From Rhabdaerophilum calidifontis (GTDB lineage: Bacteria > Pseudomonadota > Alphaproteobacteria > Rhizobiales > Beijerinckiaceae): a DNA stretch of 64,000 nt. Shown in pieces: positions 54,418 through 63,630 of this stretch (positions are counted from its first letter, which is position 1; every line of letters starts with the position of its first letter). A model generated the notes under the pieces. That model was given only the letters and a program-made list of their open reading frames with translations, did no database searches and was not told the origin of the DNA. Where the stretch lies: assembly GCF_008641065.1 (NCBI RefSeq), contig NZ_VTRS01000001.1, positions 868,001 to 932,000 on the forward strand. Direction: 5' to 3'. The position numbers and the translations under genes were made by a program.

Positions 54418-54855
54418 ATGCGCATCGTGGATCAGAAATCGGTCGGTTCGGTGAGCGGCACTCGCAACGCCCGCGGCGCGGGGCGTGCCGGCGGCGCGCG
54501 GTTCACGCTCGATTCGGGCGGCGCACTCCAGCGCGCGGAAAGCCAGGCGCCCATCTCGATCCTCGGCGGGCTCGAGGCGCTGATCGCGATCCAGAGCGAG
54601 GATACCACGCGCGAGCGCCGGCGCCGCTCGGCCCGGCGGGGGCAGGGGATGCTCGACATCCTCGACGAGCTGAAGCTCGCGCTGCTCGCCGGCCGTGTTC
54701 CGCCCGAACTCCAGGCGCGGCTCGGCGCGGCCTTGCGCGATGCAATTCCGAGCGGCGATCCGCGACTTGACGGAATCGTCGATGCGATCGAGCTGCGCGC
54801 CGAGGTCGAGCTTGCGAAGCTCAAGCGCGCGGGGCGCCGGGAAACGGGCGGCTGA
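54418..54855 (+). CDS. fliX: Flagellar assembly regulator FliX
   Basis: A 145-residue alphaproteobacterial protein. The conserved region LGGLEALIAIQSEDTTRERRRRSARRGQGMLDILDELKLALL (key parts GLEALIAIQ and MLDILDELK) covers about 48-95. FliX couples early flagellar assembly to the sigma-54 activator FlbD in Caulobacter. Its neighbours flgI and dksA fit that setting. GGACGGGAAA precedes the ATG. Confidence 0.92.
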   Translation: MRIVDQKSVGSVSGTRNARGAGRAGGARFTLDSGGALQRAESQAPISILGGLEALIAIQSEDTTRERRRRSARRGQGMLDILDELKLALLAGRVPPELQARLGAALRDAIPSGDPRLDGIVDAIELRAEVELAKLKRAGRRETGG

Positions 54856-55039
54856 TTCGTCCGAACCGGCAATTTTCCGCCGCCGCGCGCCGGCTGCGGG
54901 TATTTTTGTTGCCGGCCATGCCGAAGCGAGGCCGTTCTCTCGGCAGCCATGCGATTTTCCGAGCCGTCGAGATTGTTTCGTCATTCGGGGGCGGCTATAC
55001 CCCGCGCCATATCTTTCGGCTCCGTAAAGAGGCGAGGCG

Positions 55040-55480
55040 ATGTCGAAACTACTGGACGACAAGCAGGTGATCGCGCTCGAAACCGGCTATCGGCCGAGTG
55101 ACGGCGAGCCGTTCATGAACGACCGTCAGCGCGAATATTTCCGACGCAAGCTCAGGGCCTGGAAGGAAGAGATCATCCGCGACGCGGAACTCACCCTCAA
55201 CGCCATGCAGGCCGATACCGATGCCCATCCCGATCTTGTCGATCGGGCATCCTCGGAAGGCGACCGCGCGATCGAGCTCCGCGCGCGCGACCGGCAGCGA
55301 AAGCTCATCGCCAAGATCGACGCGGCGCTCGCGCGCATCGATGACGGCACCTACGGCTATTGCGAGGAGACGGGCGAGCCGATCTCGCTCGCCCGGCTCG
55401 ATGCCCGGCCGATCGCGACGCTGTCGATCGAGGCCCAGGAGCGCCACGAGCGGCGCGAGAAGATCTACCGCGACGATTGA
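55040..55480 (+). CDS. dksA: RNA polymerase-binding transcription factor DksA
   Basis: A 146-residue coiled-coil factor that acts with ppGpp on RNA polymerase. The coiled-coil (about 30-105) has DLVDRASSEGDRAIELRARDR at its tip, including the acidic DxxDxA motif. The zinc-finger region reads YGYCEETGEPISLARLDARPIATLSIEAQE: only one cysteine remains of the four in E. coli DksA, as in other alphaproteobacterial forms, so it cannot bind zinc in the usual way. Confidence 0.95.
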   Translation: MSKLLDDKQVIALETGYRPSDGEPFMNDRQREYFRRKLRAWKEEIIRDAELTLNAMQADTDAHPDLVDRASSEGDRAIELRARDRQRKLIAKIDAALARIDDGTYGYCEETGEPISLARLDARPIATLSIEAQERHERREKIYRDD

Positions 55481-55502
55481 TCGCCCCGGCCACCGCTGTC
55501 CC

Positions 55503-56984
55503 TCAGGCAGCCGCGGCCACCGTCGCGCGCGCGCTATCCCGGAACAGGGCTGCGAGCGCAGCGAGAACCGGCCCGGTGAAGCGGGGATCGGCCGGCAGAT
55601 CGACGCCGAAGATCTCCGGCATGCCGAGCAGGGCCCGGCCGAGCGTCTCCGGGTTGGGGCCCGTTCGGGCGACGATCTCGGCGAACCGGCTGGCGAGCGG
55701 ATCACGGATATCGATCGGCCGGCCCGCCTCGTCGATGCCGGCGACGTAGCGCATCCAGCCCGCCACCGCGAGCGCGGGGCGTTCCACCGGCGCGCCGGCC
55801 GCAAGCCGCTCGCGGATCATGCCCAGCAGGCGCTGCGGCAGCTTCTGCGAACCGTCCATCGCGATCTGCCAGGTGCGGTGGCGCAGGGCGGGGTTTTTGA
55901 AGCGCTCGATCAGCCGATCCTTGTAGGCGCCGAGATCATGGCCCGGCGGCATGTGCAGGGTGGGCGTGATGTCCGCGTCCATCTGCCGGCGCACCAGCCG
56001 CGCGAAGGCCGGGTCGGCCATGGTTTCGGCGATGGTCTCGTAGCCGGCGAGATAGCCGAGATAGGCGAGCGTCGAATGCGAGCCGTTGAGCAGCCGGAGC
56101 TTCATGTGCTCGAAGGGCGTGACATCGGCGACCATCTCCGCGCCCGAGGCGGCGAGGTCCGGCCGCCCGAGCGGGAAATGATCCTCCACGACCCATTGGG
56201 AGAACGGCTCTGTCACCACCGGCCAGCGATCCTCCATGCCGAGCGCCGCCGAAATCCGGGCGCGGTCCTCGTCGGTGGTGGCGGGGACGATACGGTCGAC
56301 CATGCTTGCGGGGCAGGCGACCTGATCCGCGACCCAATGGCCGAAATCCGCGTCGAGAAGCGCCGCGAACCGATCGATCACCCGTTTCACCGTGCGGCCA
56401 TTGGCGGGGAGATTGTCGCAGGTCAGCACCGTGAACGGCCGCAGCCCCGCCATGCGGCGCATCCGCAGCGCTGCGGCGAGCAGGCCGATCGCGCTTTTCG
56501 GCCGCTCCGGATGCGCGAGATCGTGGAGGATGTCCGGATGCGCCTCGTTGAGCGTTCCGCTCGCGGGATCATGGCAATAGCCCTTCTCGGTCACGGTCAG
56601 CGAGACGATGCGTGTTTCGGGCCGCGCCATCCGCGCGAGAAGCCGGGCGGGATCCTCCGGGGCGACGAGGCTCTCGCGGATCGCGCCGATGACACGCAGC
56701 GCCTCGCCGCCGGGCCCGCGCACCGCGAGCGTGTAGAGCCCGTCCTGCGGCGCCAGCGCGTCCCGCGTTTCCGGCGAGCGCAGGCTCGCGCCGGCGATCG
56801 CCCAGCCGCTCTCGCCGCGTTCGAGGCAATCCTCGATCATCGCCGCCTGATGCGCGCGGTGGAAGGCGCCGAGCCCGAGATGCACGATGCCGATCGCGGC
56901 CGCCGTCCAGTCGTAGCCGGGGCGGCGGACCGGGGCCGGCAGCTTCGGAAGCGTCGCGGCGGCGAGGCGCGGAAGGGTGGGCAT
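55503..56984 (-). CDS. uxuB: D-mannonate oxidoreductase / fructuronate reductase (UxuB)
   Basis: A 493-residue polyol-dehydrogenase-family enzyme. It resembles E. coli UxuB closely: GIVHLGLGAFHRAHQA near the NAD site, SLTVTEKGYCHDPASG, KLPQRLL and the active-site block KLRLLNGSHS, giving Lys295, Asn300 and His303 as in characterised mannitol dehydrogenases. It would convert D-fructuronate to D-mannonate (or tagaturonate to altronate). AGGAG lies 6 bases before the chosen ATG. It is divergent from the GntR-type regulator with a palindromic operator between. Confidence 0.93.
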   Translation of the reverse strand: MPTLPRLAAATLPKLPAPVRRPGYDWTAAAIGIVHLGLGAFHRAHQAAMIEDCLERGESGWAIAGASLRSPETRDALAPQDGLYTLAVRGPGGEALRVIGAIRESLVAPEDPARLLARMARPETRIVSLTVTEKGYCHDPASGTLNEAHPDILHDLAHPERPKSAIGLLAAALRMRRMAGLRPFTVLTCDNLPANGRTVKRVIDRFAALLDADFGHWVADQVACPASMVDRIVPATTDEDRARISAALGMEDRWPVVTEPFSQWVVEDHFPLGRPDLAASGAEMVADVTPFEHMKLRLLNGSHSTLAYLGYLAGYETIAETMADPAFARLVRRQMDADITPTLHMPPGHDLGAYKDRLIERFKNPALRHRTWQIAMDGSQKLPQRLLGMIRERLAAGAPVERPALAVAGWMRYVAGIDEAGRPIDIRDPLASRFAEIVARTGPNPETLGRALLGMPEIFGVDLPADPRFTGPVLAALAALFRDSARATVAAAA

Positions 56985-57025
56985 CGGCAACTCCTGGAAG
57001 GCGGAACGAACCGCAGGCCGGTTTG

Positions 57026-57054
57026 TTGACACGCGAGGTAGGCTCGGTCAATCT
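57026..57054 (+). promoter_or_regulatory. Candidate sigma-70 promoter of the regulator gene
   Basis: TTGACA at 57026-57031, a 17-base spacer and CAATCT at 57049-57054. The -35 box is perfect, the -10 box poor. It lies just before the palindromic operator. Confidence 0.35.
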
Positions 57055-57060
57055 TGGCTC

Positions 57061-57075
57061 ATTGGTCTGACCAAT
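57061..57075. promoter_or_regulatory. Palindromic operator ATTGGTCTGACCAAT (uxuB / regulator)
   Basis: A perfect 15-bp palindrome (ATTGGTC-T-GACCAAT) between divergent uxuB and the regulator gene. It resembles the ExuR/UxuR operator of enterobacteria (ATTGGTATACCAAT) and is repeated with one change upstream of the altronate dehydratase gene. Confidence 0.85.
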
Positions 57076-57119
57076 TTCACGGCAGTCAACAGCCGGGATC
57101 AGGGACGAGGCGAGGGTAC

Positions 57120-57878
57120 GTGGCGCTGGAGGCGATCGAACCGCGCAGGCTCTACCGGCAGGTCGCGGACCAGATCCGGATCTATCTCGATTCGTCCGGC
57201 ATTCCCGCCGGCGGCAGGCTGCCGACCGAACGCGAACTGGCCGAGCGGCTCGGCGTGTCGCGGCCGACGATCCGCGAGGCGCTGATCGCGCTGGAGGTGG
57301 AGGGGCGCGTGCGCATCCGCGTCGGATCCGGGATCTATGTGGCGGAAGGACCGGCGGCGGGCGCGCCGGCGGCGCTGCGCGGGGAGCATGAGGGGCCGTT
57401 CGAGCTGCTCTCGGCCCGCGCCTTCTTCGAGGGCGCGATCGCTGCCGAGGCGGCGGGGCGCATCCGCCCCGATCATATTGCCCGGCTCGACGAATGGATC
57501 GGGCGGATGGAGGCGGCGCTCGGTCCCAACCCCGAGACCATCGCGCTCGATTGCGAATTTCATGCCGCGATCGCGGCCGTGCTCGGCAACGCCGTCATCG
57601 AGCGCACCGTGCGCGACCTGTTCAACCAGCGCATGAGCCCGTATTTCGGCCGGCTCGCCGCCTATTTCGAGGATGAGGCGAGTTGGCGCGAGGCTATTCT
57701 CGAACATCGCGCGATCCGCAACGCGTTGGCGGCGCGCGATCCGGCGCTGGCGCGCGACGCCGTGCGCCGGCATCTCGAACGCTCGCAGGAGCGGTTCTCG
57801 CGCAGTTTCGGCGACGGGGAGGGTGAGGAGCCTCCGGTTGCCGGCAAGACCCGGCATCGAGCGCTCGGCCCGGCCTGA
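57120..57878 (+). CDS. GntR/FadR-family transcriptional regulator (ExuR/UxuR-like)
   Basis: A 252-residue repressor-type protein. The winged helix-turn-helix is residues about 8-75 (GGRLPTERELAERLGVSRPTIREALIALEVEGRVRIR), and the rest is an FCD ligand domain (about 95-225) with conserved metal or ligand histidines (ALDCEFHAAIAA, HRAIRNALAARD). The GTG start follows GAGGCGAGGG and leaves the palindrome in non-coding DNA; an ATG 66 bases upstream would put the operator inside the gene. It is expected to sense a hexuronate intermediate. Confidence 0.88.
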   Translation: MALEAIEPRRLYRQVADQIRIYLDSSGIPAGGRLPTERELAERLGVSRPTIREALIALEVEGRVRIRVGSGIYVAEGPAAGAPAALRGEHEGPFELLSARAFFEGAIAAEAAGRIRPDHIARLDEWIGRMEAALGPNPETIALDCEFHAAIAAVLGNAVIERTVRDLFNQRMSPYFGRLAAYFEDEASWREAILEHRAIRNALAARDPALARDAVRRHLERSQERFSRSFGDGEGEEPPVAGKTRHRALGPA

Positions 57879-57905
57879 AACGACAACAATCCGAGGGAGG
57901 ATATC

Positions 57906-58883
57906 ATGACGAAAACGACAGTGACGAAACTGCTTCTCGCAGGGGCCGCGAGCCTGCTTGCCTTGGCGGGCGCGAACGCGCAAACCAAGCTCAAATGGGC
58001 GCATGTCTACGAGACGAGCGAGCCCTTCCACACCGAAAGCGTGTGGGCGGCGCAGGAATTCGCCAAGCGCACCAACAACAAATACCAGATCGAGGTGTTT
58101 CCCGCCTCGCAACTCGGCAAGGAGACCGACATCAATCAGGGGCTCAGCCTCGGTTCGGTCGACATCATCATTTCGGGGTCGAGCTTCGCGGCCCGCTCCT
58201 TCCCGCCGATCGGGGTGACGTATTATCCCTTCACCTTCCGCGACGCGGATCATCTGCTCGCCTATACGAAGAGCGACATCTACAAGGAACTCACCAAGGG
58301 CTACGAGGACAAGACCGGTCATGTCATCACCGCCACGACCTATTACGGCGTGCGGCACACCACCTCGAACCGGCCGTTCAAGTCCTGCGCGGAGATGAAG
58401 GGGCTCAAGATCCGCGTGCCGGACGTGCCGGCCTATCTCGCCATGCCGCGTTCCTGCGGCGCGAACACGACGCCGATCGCCTTCGCCGAAGTCTATCTCG
58501 CGCTCCAGAACGGCACGGTCGAGGCGCAGGAGAACCCGCTGACGACGATCGAGGCCAAGAAATTCTACGAGGTGCAGAAGCACATCGTGCTCACCGGGCA
58601 TATCGTCGATCATCTCAACACGATCGTTGCCAAGGGCACATGGGCCAAGTTCTCGGACGAGGACAGGAAAACCTGGATCGCGGTGAGCCAGGAGGCGGCT
58701 GCGCGGGCGACGCGGCAGATCCAGGCGAGCGAGCAGAAGCTCGTCCAGTTCTTCAAGGACAAGGGCCTGACCGTGACCGAGATCGACCGCAAGGAATATC
58801 TCGACGCGGTGTTCAAGAACACGACCTTCGAGCAATTCGGCTACCGCAAGGCGGATTGGGAGAGGATCCAGGCCATCAAGTGA
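57906..58883 (+). CDS. dctP: TRAP binding protein, probable hexuronate type
   Basis: A 325-residue periplasmic protein with a Sec signal (about 1-25, ALAGANA-QT). DctP features: KWAHVYETSEPFHTES, IEVFPASQLGKETDINQGL, and the carboxylate-binding arginine region MKGLKIRVPDVP. GAGGGAGG precedes the ATG. Position in the uxuB-uxaA locus makes glucuronate or galacturonate the likely ligand. Confidence 0.9.
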   Translation: MTKTTVTKLLLAGAASLLALAGANAQTKLKWAHVYETSEPFHTESVWAAQEFAKRTNNKYQIEVFPASQLGKETDINQGLSLGSVDIIISGSSFAARSFPPIGVTYYPFTFRDADHLLAYTKSDIYKELTKGYEDKTGHVITATTYYGVRHTTSNRPFKSCAEMKGLKIRVPDVPAYLAMPRSCGANTTPIAFAEVYLALQNGTVEAQENPLTTIEAKKFYEVQKHIVLTGHIVDHLNTIVAKGTWAKFSDEDRKTWIAVSQEAAARATRQIQASEQKLVQFFKDKGLTVTEIDRKEYLDAVFKNTTFEQFGYRKADWERIQAIK

Positions 58884-58967
58884 TCGCCTGACCGCTTCCG
58901 AACTGCGGCGCGCTCCGTTCTCCCCGGGGCGCGCCGCAATTTCCCCCCGCGAGGATGTTTTGCTGCC

Positions 58968-59576
58968 ATGCAGGCCGAACCCGAGATCCATACCCCGATC
59001 AGCTCCGACGAAATCGCCCGCACCTTCGACGAGGAGGTCGCGCCGGTCGATCTCTCGGGGCACGGAATCGAGGATTGGGCGACGCTTGTCATCTTCTGGC
59101 TGATGTGCGCGGCTGTCTTCGCGCAATTCTTCACCCGTTACGTGCTCAACAATTCCTTCGCCTGGACCGAGGAGATCGCGATCTATTGCCTGGTGGCGGT
59201 GGTGTTTCTCGGCTCGGCGATGTGCACGCGGCTGTCGCGGCACATCCATGTCGATTTCCTCTACCGCTCCCTCGGGCACCGCGCCGGACGGATGCTGGCG
59301 AGCTTCGTCGATCTCGTGCGGATCGGGGTCTTCGCCTATCTCGCTTGGCTGGTCTGGCGCTATTCGGAGATCATCTCCGACGAGCGGATGACGACCATCG
59401 ATTTTCCCAAGCAGCCGGTCTTCCTTGTCGTTTTCGCGGCCTTCGTGCTGATGGCGCTGCGCGGCGCGCAGGTCATGGCCGGCAATCTCCGGCGCGGGTA
59501 TTCGGTGCTCGAACGGCCCGGCGCTTTCGACGGCTCCGAGGCCGAGGCGGTGGCCCGGGCCGGCAAGGAGGGCTGA
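58968..59576 (+). CDS. dctQ: TRAP small permease (DctQ family)
   Basis: A 202-residue protein. After a soluble N-terminus of about 45 residues, four hydrophobic helices lie at about 46-66, 72-95, 110-132 and 150-172, with NSFAWTEEIAIY as the family loop. It follows the binding protein by 84 bases and precedes the large permease by 3 bases. Confidence 0.88.
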   Translation: MQAEPEIHTPISSDEIARTFDEEVAPVDLSGHGIEDWATLVIFWLMCAAVFAQFFTRYVLNNSFAWTEEIAIYCLVAVVFLGSAMCTRLSRHIHVDFLYRSLGHRAGRMLASFVDLVRIGVFAYLAWLVWRYSEIISDERMTTIDFPKQPVFLVVFAAFVLMALRGAQVMAGNLRRGYSVLERPGAFDGSEAEAVARAGKEG

Positions 59577-59579
59577 GCC

Positions 59580-60986
59580 ATGCTGGTCCTGCTTGGTTCC
59601 TTCCTGCTGCTGATGGTGCTCGGCGTGCCGGTCGCCATTGCGATGGCTTCGGCCTCGCTGCTCTATCTTGCGGCCTATGGCGGCGCGCCGGACGTGATCG
59701 TCGCGCAGCGGATGATTGCCGGCGTCGAATCCTTCCCGCTGCTCGCGGTGCCGTTCTTCATCCTCGCCGGCAACCTGATGAACATCGCCGGGGTGACGGG
59801 GCGGATCTACGCCTTTGCCGTGGCGCTCGTCGGCTGGATGCGCGGCGGGCTCGCGCAGGTGAACATCATCGGCTCGGTGATCTTCTCCGGCATGAGCGGC
59901 ACCGCGATCGCGGATGCGGCCGGCATCGGCACCATCGAGATCAAGGCGATGAAGGACCACGGCTATCCGGTCGAGGTGGCGGTGGGCGTGACCGCCGCCT
60001 CCGCGACACTGGGGCCGATCATCCCGCCGAGCCTGCCCTTCGTGATCTACGGCATGATGGCCAATGTCTCGATCGGCTCGCTGTTCCTCGGCGGTGTGAT
60101 CCCCGGCGTGATGATGACGCTGTTGATGATGATCACGGTTGCGGTCTTCGCGCGGCTCCGGGGCTGGGGGTCGGATGCGCCGTTCGAACTCGGCAAGATC
60201 GCGCGGGCCTTCGTCGAGATCATCGTCGTCTTCGCCTTTCCGGTGGCGGTGGTGATCCTGGAGCGGCTTGGTGTCGCGCAGAACGCGGCGATCTTCCTGG
60301 CGCTCGGGGCGGTGCTGCTGCTCGATTATCTTTTCAAGTTCTCCGCCGTGATGGCGCTGATGACGCCGATCATCCTGATCGGCGGCATGACGCTCGGCTG
60401 GTTCACGCCGACGGAGGCCGCGGTGGCGGCGGTGATGTGGTCGCTGTTCCTCGGTCTCGTCCGCTATCGCTCGATGACGCTGCGCACCCTCGCCAAGGCG
60501 ACCTTCGACACGGTGGAGACCACGGCGAGCGTGCTGTTCATCGTCACGGCGGCGTCGATCTTCGCCTGGCTCCTCACCGTCAGCCAGGCGGCGCAACTCC
60601 TGTCCGACGCCATTCTCTCGCTCACCCAGAACAAATGGGTGTTCCTGATCCTCGTCAACCTGCTGATGCTGTTCGTCGGCTGCTTCCTCGACACAATCGC
60701 CGCGATCAGCATCCTGGTGCCGATCCTGCTGCCGATCGTGCTCAAGCTCGGCATTGATCCCGTTCATTTCGGGCTGATCATGACGCTCAACCTGATGATC
60801 GGGCTGCTGCATCCGCCGCTCGGCATGGTGCTGTTCGTGCTGAGCCGGGTGGCGAAGCTTTCGGTGGAGCGCACGACCATGGCGATCCTGCCCTGGCTTG
60901 TGCCGCTCTTCGCGGCGCTGATCGCGATCACCTTCATTCCCGAGATCACGCTCTGGCTGCCGCGCTATCTCGGGGTGATGAAATAG
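59580..60986 (+). CDS. dctM: TRAP large permease (DctM family)
   Basis: A 468-residue membrane protein with about 12 to 13 helices. Blocks FFILAGNLMNIAGVTGRIY, GMSGTAIADAAGIGTIEIKAMK, TLGPIIPPSLPF and GWFTPTEAAVAAV (each shown in part) are family signatures. It completes the transporter that supplies the uxuB/uxaA pathway. Confidence 0.92.
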   Translation: MLVLLGSFLLLMVLGVPVAIAMASASLLYLAAYGGAPDVIVAQRMIAGVESFPLLAVPFFILAGNLMNIAGVTGRIYAFAVALVGWMRGGLAQVNIIGSVIFSGMSGTAIADAAGIGTIEIKAMKDHGYPVEVAVGVTAASATLGPIIPPSLPFVIYGMMANVSIGSLFLGGVIPGVMMTLLMMITVAVFARLRGWGSDAPFELGKIARAFVEIIVVFAFPVAVVILERLGVAQNAAIFLALGAVLLLDYLFKFSAVMALMTPIILIGGMTLGWFTPTEAAVAAVMWSLFLGLVRYRSMTLRTLAKATFDTVETTASVLFIVTAASIFAWLLTVSQAAQLLSDAILSLTQNKWVFLILVNLLMLFVGCFLDTIAAISILVPILLPIVLKLGIDPVHFGLIMTLNLMIGLLHPPLGMVLFVLSRVAKLSVERTTMAILPWLVPLFAALIAITFIPEITLWLPRYLGVMK

Positions 60987-61007
60987 CCCGGCCGGGCGGG
61001 CGGCGCC

Positions 61008-62531
61008 TCACATCGTGGCGCCGATCGTCCAGGGCACGAATTCGGCGTCGCCATAGCCGAGCTGCTCGGATTTGGAGCGGGCGCCGCTTGCGATCCGGAG
61101 CAGCGTATCGAAGATCTCGCGGCCCTTGGCCTCGATCGACACGCCGTCGAGGATATCGCCGCAATTGATGTCCATGTCGTCGATCATATGGGTGTAGATC
61201 GCCGAATTGGTCGCGAGCTTGATCGAGGGCGTCGGCTTGCAGCCATAGGCCGAGCCGCGGCCAGTGGTGAAGGCGAGGATGTTCGCCCCGCCCGCCACCT
61301 GGCCGGTGGCGGCCACGGGGTCGTAGCCGGGCGTATCCATGAAGACCATGCCCTTCGCCTCCACCCGCTCGGCATATTCGTAGACCGCGGTCAGCGCGGT
61401 GGTGCCGCCCTTGGCCGCGGCACCGAGCGATTTCTCGAGAATGGTCGTGAGGCCGCCGAGCTTGTTGCCGGGGGAGGGGTTGTTGTTCATCTCCATGCGG
61501 TTGCGCCGGGTGTAATCCTCCCACCAGCGGATGCGCGCGACGAGCTTCTCGCCGATCTCGCGGCTGGCGGCGCGGCGGGTCAGCAGGTGCTCGGCGCCGT
61601 AGATTTCCGGCGTCTCGGAGAGGATCGCCGTGCCGCCCTCGGCGACCAGCAGATCGACCGCCGCGCCGAGCGCCGGGTTGGCGGTGATGCCGGAATAGCC
61701 GTCCGAGCCGCCGCATTGCAGCGCGAGCACGAGTTCGGCGGCCGGAGCCGGGCTGCGGCGGGCGCGGTTCGCTGCCGGCAGCATCTCGCGGATCGCCGCC
61801 ACGCCCTTCATCACGGTTTTCTTGGTGCCGCCGACCTCCTGGATCGTCATCGAGCGGAAGGTCTCGCTCTCCGTGATGCCGTAGGCCTCCTTCCAGCGTC
61901 CGATCTGGAAGCCTTCGCAGCCGAGGCCGACCATCAGCACCGCGCCCATATTGGGGTTGGTGGCATAGCCCCATTGGGTGCGCTTGAGCACCTCGTAGCC
62001 CTCGCCCTTGACGTCGAGCGCGCAACCGCCGCCATGGACGAGCGGGATCACGCCGTCCACCTCGGGATAATCCGCGAGGATGCCCGAACGCTCGATCTCC
62101 CTGGCGATGAAGGTCGCGACCGAGGCCGAGCAGTTCACGCTGGTCAGGATGCCGATGTAATTGCGCGTGCCGACCCGGCCATCGGCGCGGCGATAGCCGA
62201 GAAAGGTGGCGCGTTCCGGCTCGGGGCGCATCGCCGTCGGGCGATATTCGGCGCCGAAGGCGTAATCGCGGGTGAAGTCGCGCATCTCGACATTGTGCTC
62301 GTGCAGCCAGGCGCCGGGTGGCACGGCCTCCTTCGCGAAGCCGATGATCTGCCCGAATTTCATCACCGCGGCGCCGGCGGGGATCGCCGCGGCGGCGATC
62401 TTGTGGCCGCGCGGCACACGGTCGACGGCGATGACCCCGTCCGGCAGGGCGGCGCCGGGCTCGATCACGTCGAGCGCGACGAGGACATTGTCCTGGGCGT
62501 GGAGGCGGAGCGTGCGGGCGGCGGCTGGCAT
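61008..62531 (-). CDS. uxaA: Altronate dehydratase (UxaA)
   Basis: A 507-residue enzyme converting D-altronate to 2-keto-3-deoxygluconate. The N-terminal SAF domain is about 10-85, and the main domain (about 120-500) shows GRVGTRNYIGILTSVNCSAS, GLGCEGFQIG, LQCGGSDGYSGITANPALG and NPSPGNKLGGLTTILEKSLG (key parts only). UxaA pairs with UxaB; here it is present with UxuB, so the locus may serve both branches or UxuB may act on tagaturonate. An ExuR/UxuR-type palindrome lies just upstream. Confidence 0.93.
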   Translation of the reverse strand: MPAAARTLRLHAQDNVLVALDVIEPGAALPDGVIAVDRVPRGHKIAAAAIPAGAAVMKFGQIIGFAKEAVPPGAWLHEHNVEMRDFTRDYAFGAEYRPTAMRPEPERATFLGYRRADGRVGTRNYIGILTSVNCSASVATFIAREIERSGILADYPEVDGVIPLVHGGGCALDVKGEGYEVLKRTQWGYATNPNMGAVLMVGLGCEGFQIGRWKEAYGITESETFRSMTIQEVGGTKKTVMKGVAAIREMLPAANRARRSPAPAAELVLALQCGGSDGYSGITANPALGAAVDLLVAEGGTAILSETPEIYGAEHLLTRRAASREIGEKLVARIRWWEDYTRRNRMEMNNNPSPGNKLGGLTTILEKSLGAAAKGGTTALTAVYEYAERVEAKGMVFMDTPGYDPVAATGQVAGGANILAFTTGRGSAYGCKPTPSIKLATNSAIYTHMIDDMDINCGDILDGVSIEAKGREIFDTLLRIASGARSKSEQLGYGDAEFVPWTIGATM

Positions 62532-62567
62532 GGCGGACCTGTCTCGGGCTTGGTTCTTGGGCGCTGG

Positions 62568-62584
62568 AATTGGTCAGGCCAATT
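62568..62584. promoter_or_regulatory. Palindromic operator AATTGGTCAGGCCAATT (uxaA)
   Basis: A 17-bp near-palindrome 37 bases before the uxaA ATG. It matches the uxuB/regulator palindrome at 14 of 15 core positions apart from the central base, so the same regulator should bind it. Confidence 0.85.
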
Positions 62585-62622
62585 GACAATGGCGGCGGAA
62601 ACGACGTCCCGCAAGTCCCCGT

Positions 62623-63513
62623 TCAGCGGGCGGGCAGAAAGGCGTGGCGCTGCGCCTGCGTTTCTGCGACGAGATGATCGACCACGGCGCGGATCCGGCC
62701 CAGGGCGCGGACATCCTCGTGGATCACCAGCCAATAGGTGCGGACGGCGCGACGCTCGGGCAGGACGGGTTCGAGCCCGGGCATGCGGCGGGCGATGAAC
62801 TGGTGCAGCACGCCGAGGCCGAGGCCGCCGCGCACCGCTTCGACCTGTCCGACGGCGCTCGCGCAATCGAAGCTGGTCCGGGCGCCGCCGAACAGGTCGG
62901 CGATGTAGTTCAGCGCCGTGGAATAGGCATAGGTCTCGACATAGCCGATCAGCCGGTGGCGGGCGAGGTCATCGACCCGCTCCGGCCGGCCGTGGCGGTC
63001 GAGATAGCGCGTCGCGCCGAAAATGCCGAGTTCGTAATCCGTGAGCCGGCGCGCGACCACGCGGCCGGCCGCGGGTTCGTCAAGCGTGACGGCGATATCG
63101 ACCTCGCGCCGGGCGAGGCTCGCGGCGAGCGGCATCGGCACGAGCTGGATCTCGATGCCGGGATGACGCTCGACGAGCCCGCGCAGCGCATCGACGAGGA
63201 AATAGGTGGTGAAACCATCCGGTGCGCCGATCCGTACCGCGCCGGACAGCGCGACATCCTTGCGGCGGAGATCGGCCTCGGCCTGAAGCATCTCGCTCTC
63301 CATCCGCTCGGCATGGATGAGCAGCGCCCGGCCGGATTCGGTGAGCTGCACGCCACTGGTCGAACGCTCGAACAGCGTCGTCTCAAGGCTGGCCTCCAGC
63401 GCGACGATGCGGCGCGCGGCGGTTGCCTGGTTGATCCGCAGCGCCCGCGCGCCGCCAAGGAACTGGCCGCGGCGGGCAACGGCGAGGAACACGCGGACAT
63501 CATCCCAATCCAT
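62623..63513 (-). CDS. LysR-family transcriptional regulator
   Basis: A 296-residue regulator. The N-terminal winged helix (about 1-60) is MDWDDVRVFLAVARRGQFLGGARALRINQATAARRIVALE (only partly conserved to the standard LysR pattern) and the periplasmic-binding-like ligand domain covers about 90-290. The frame is open 148 codons upstream, but the HTH starts at the chosen ATG. It is divergent from a nitronate monooxygenase gene, the likely target. Confidence 0.9.
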   Translation of the reverse strand: MDWDDVRVFLAVARRGQFLGGARALRINQATAARRIVALEASLETTLFERSTSGVQLTESGRALLIHAERMESEMLQAEADLRRKDVALSGAVRIGAPDGFTTYFLVDALRGLVERHPGIEIQLVPMPLAASLARREVDIAVTLDEPAAGRVVARRLTDYELGIFGATRYLDRHGRPERVDDLARHRLIGYVETYAYSTALNYIADLFGGARTSFDCASAVGQVEAVRGGLGLGVLHQFIARRMPGLEPVLPERRAVRTYWLVIHEDVRALGRIRAVVDHLVAETQAQRHAFLPAR

Positions 63514-63630
63514 ATGTTTAAATTCGCAGAACGGAGACGCGGATGCAAGGATTGAGATGCGCAAATGCATGTGCGACGACATCCGGCAGGACCAGCGGCC
63601 CGTCAATGCGGGCATCGCGGAGGGCAGGCC

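Noticed and set aside
57099-60812. Very long open frame on the minus strand, opposite the regulator and TRAP genes
   Set aside because: It is the mirror of strongly coding plus-strand genes in GC-rich DNA; its product is His/Arg/Asp-rich with no family motif.
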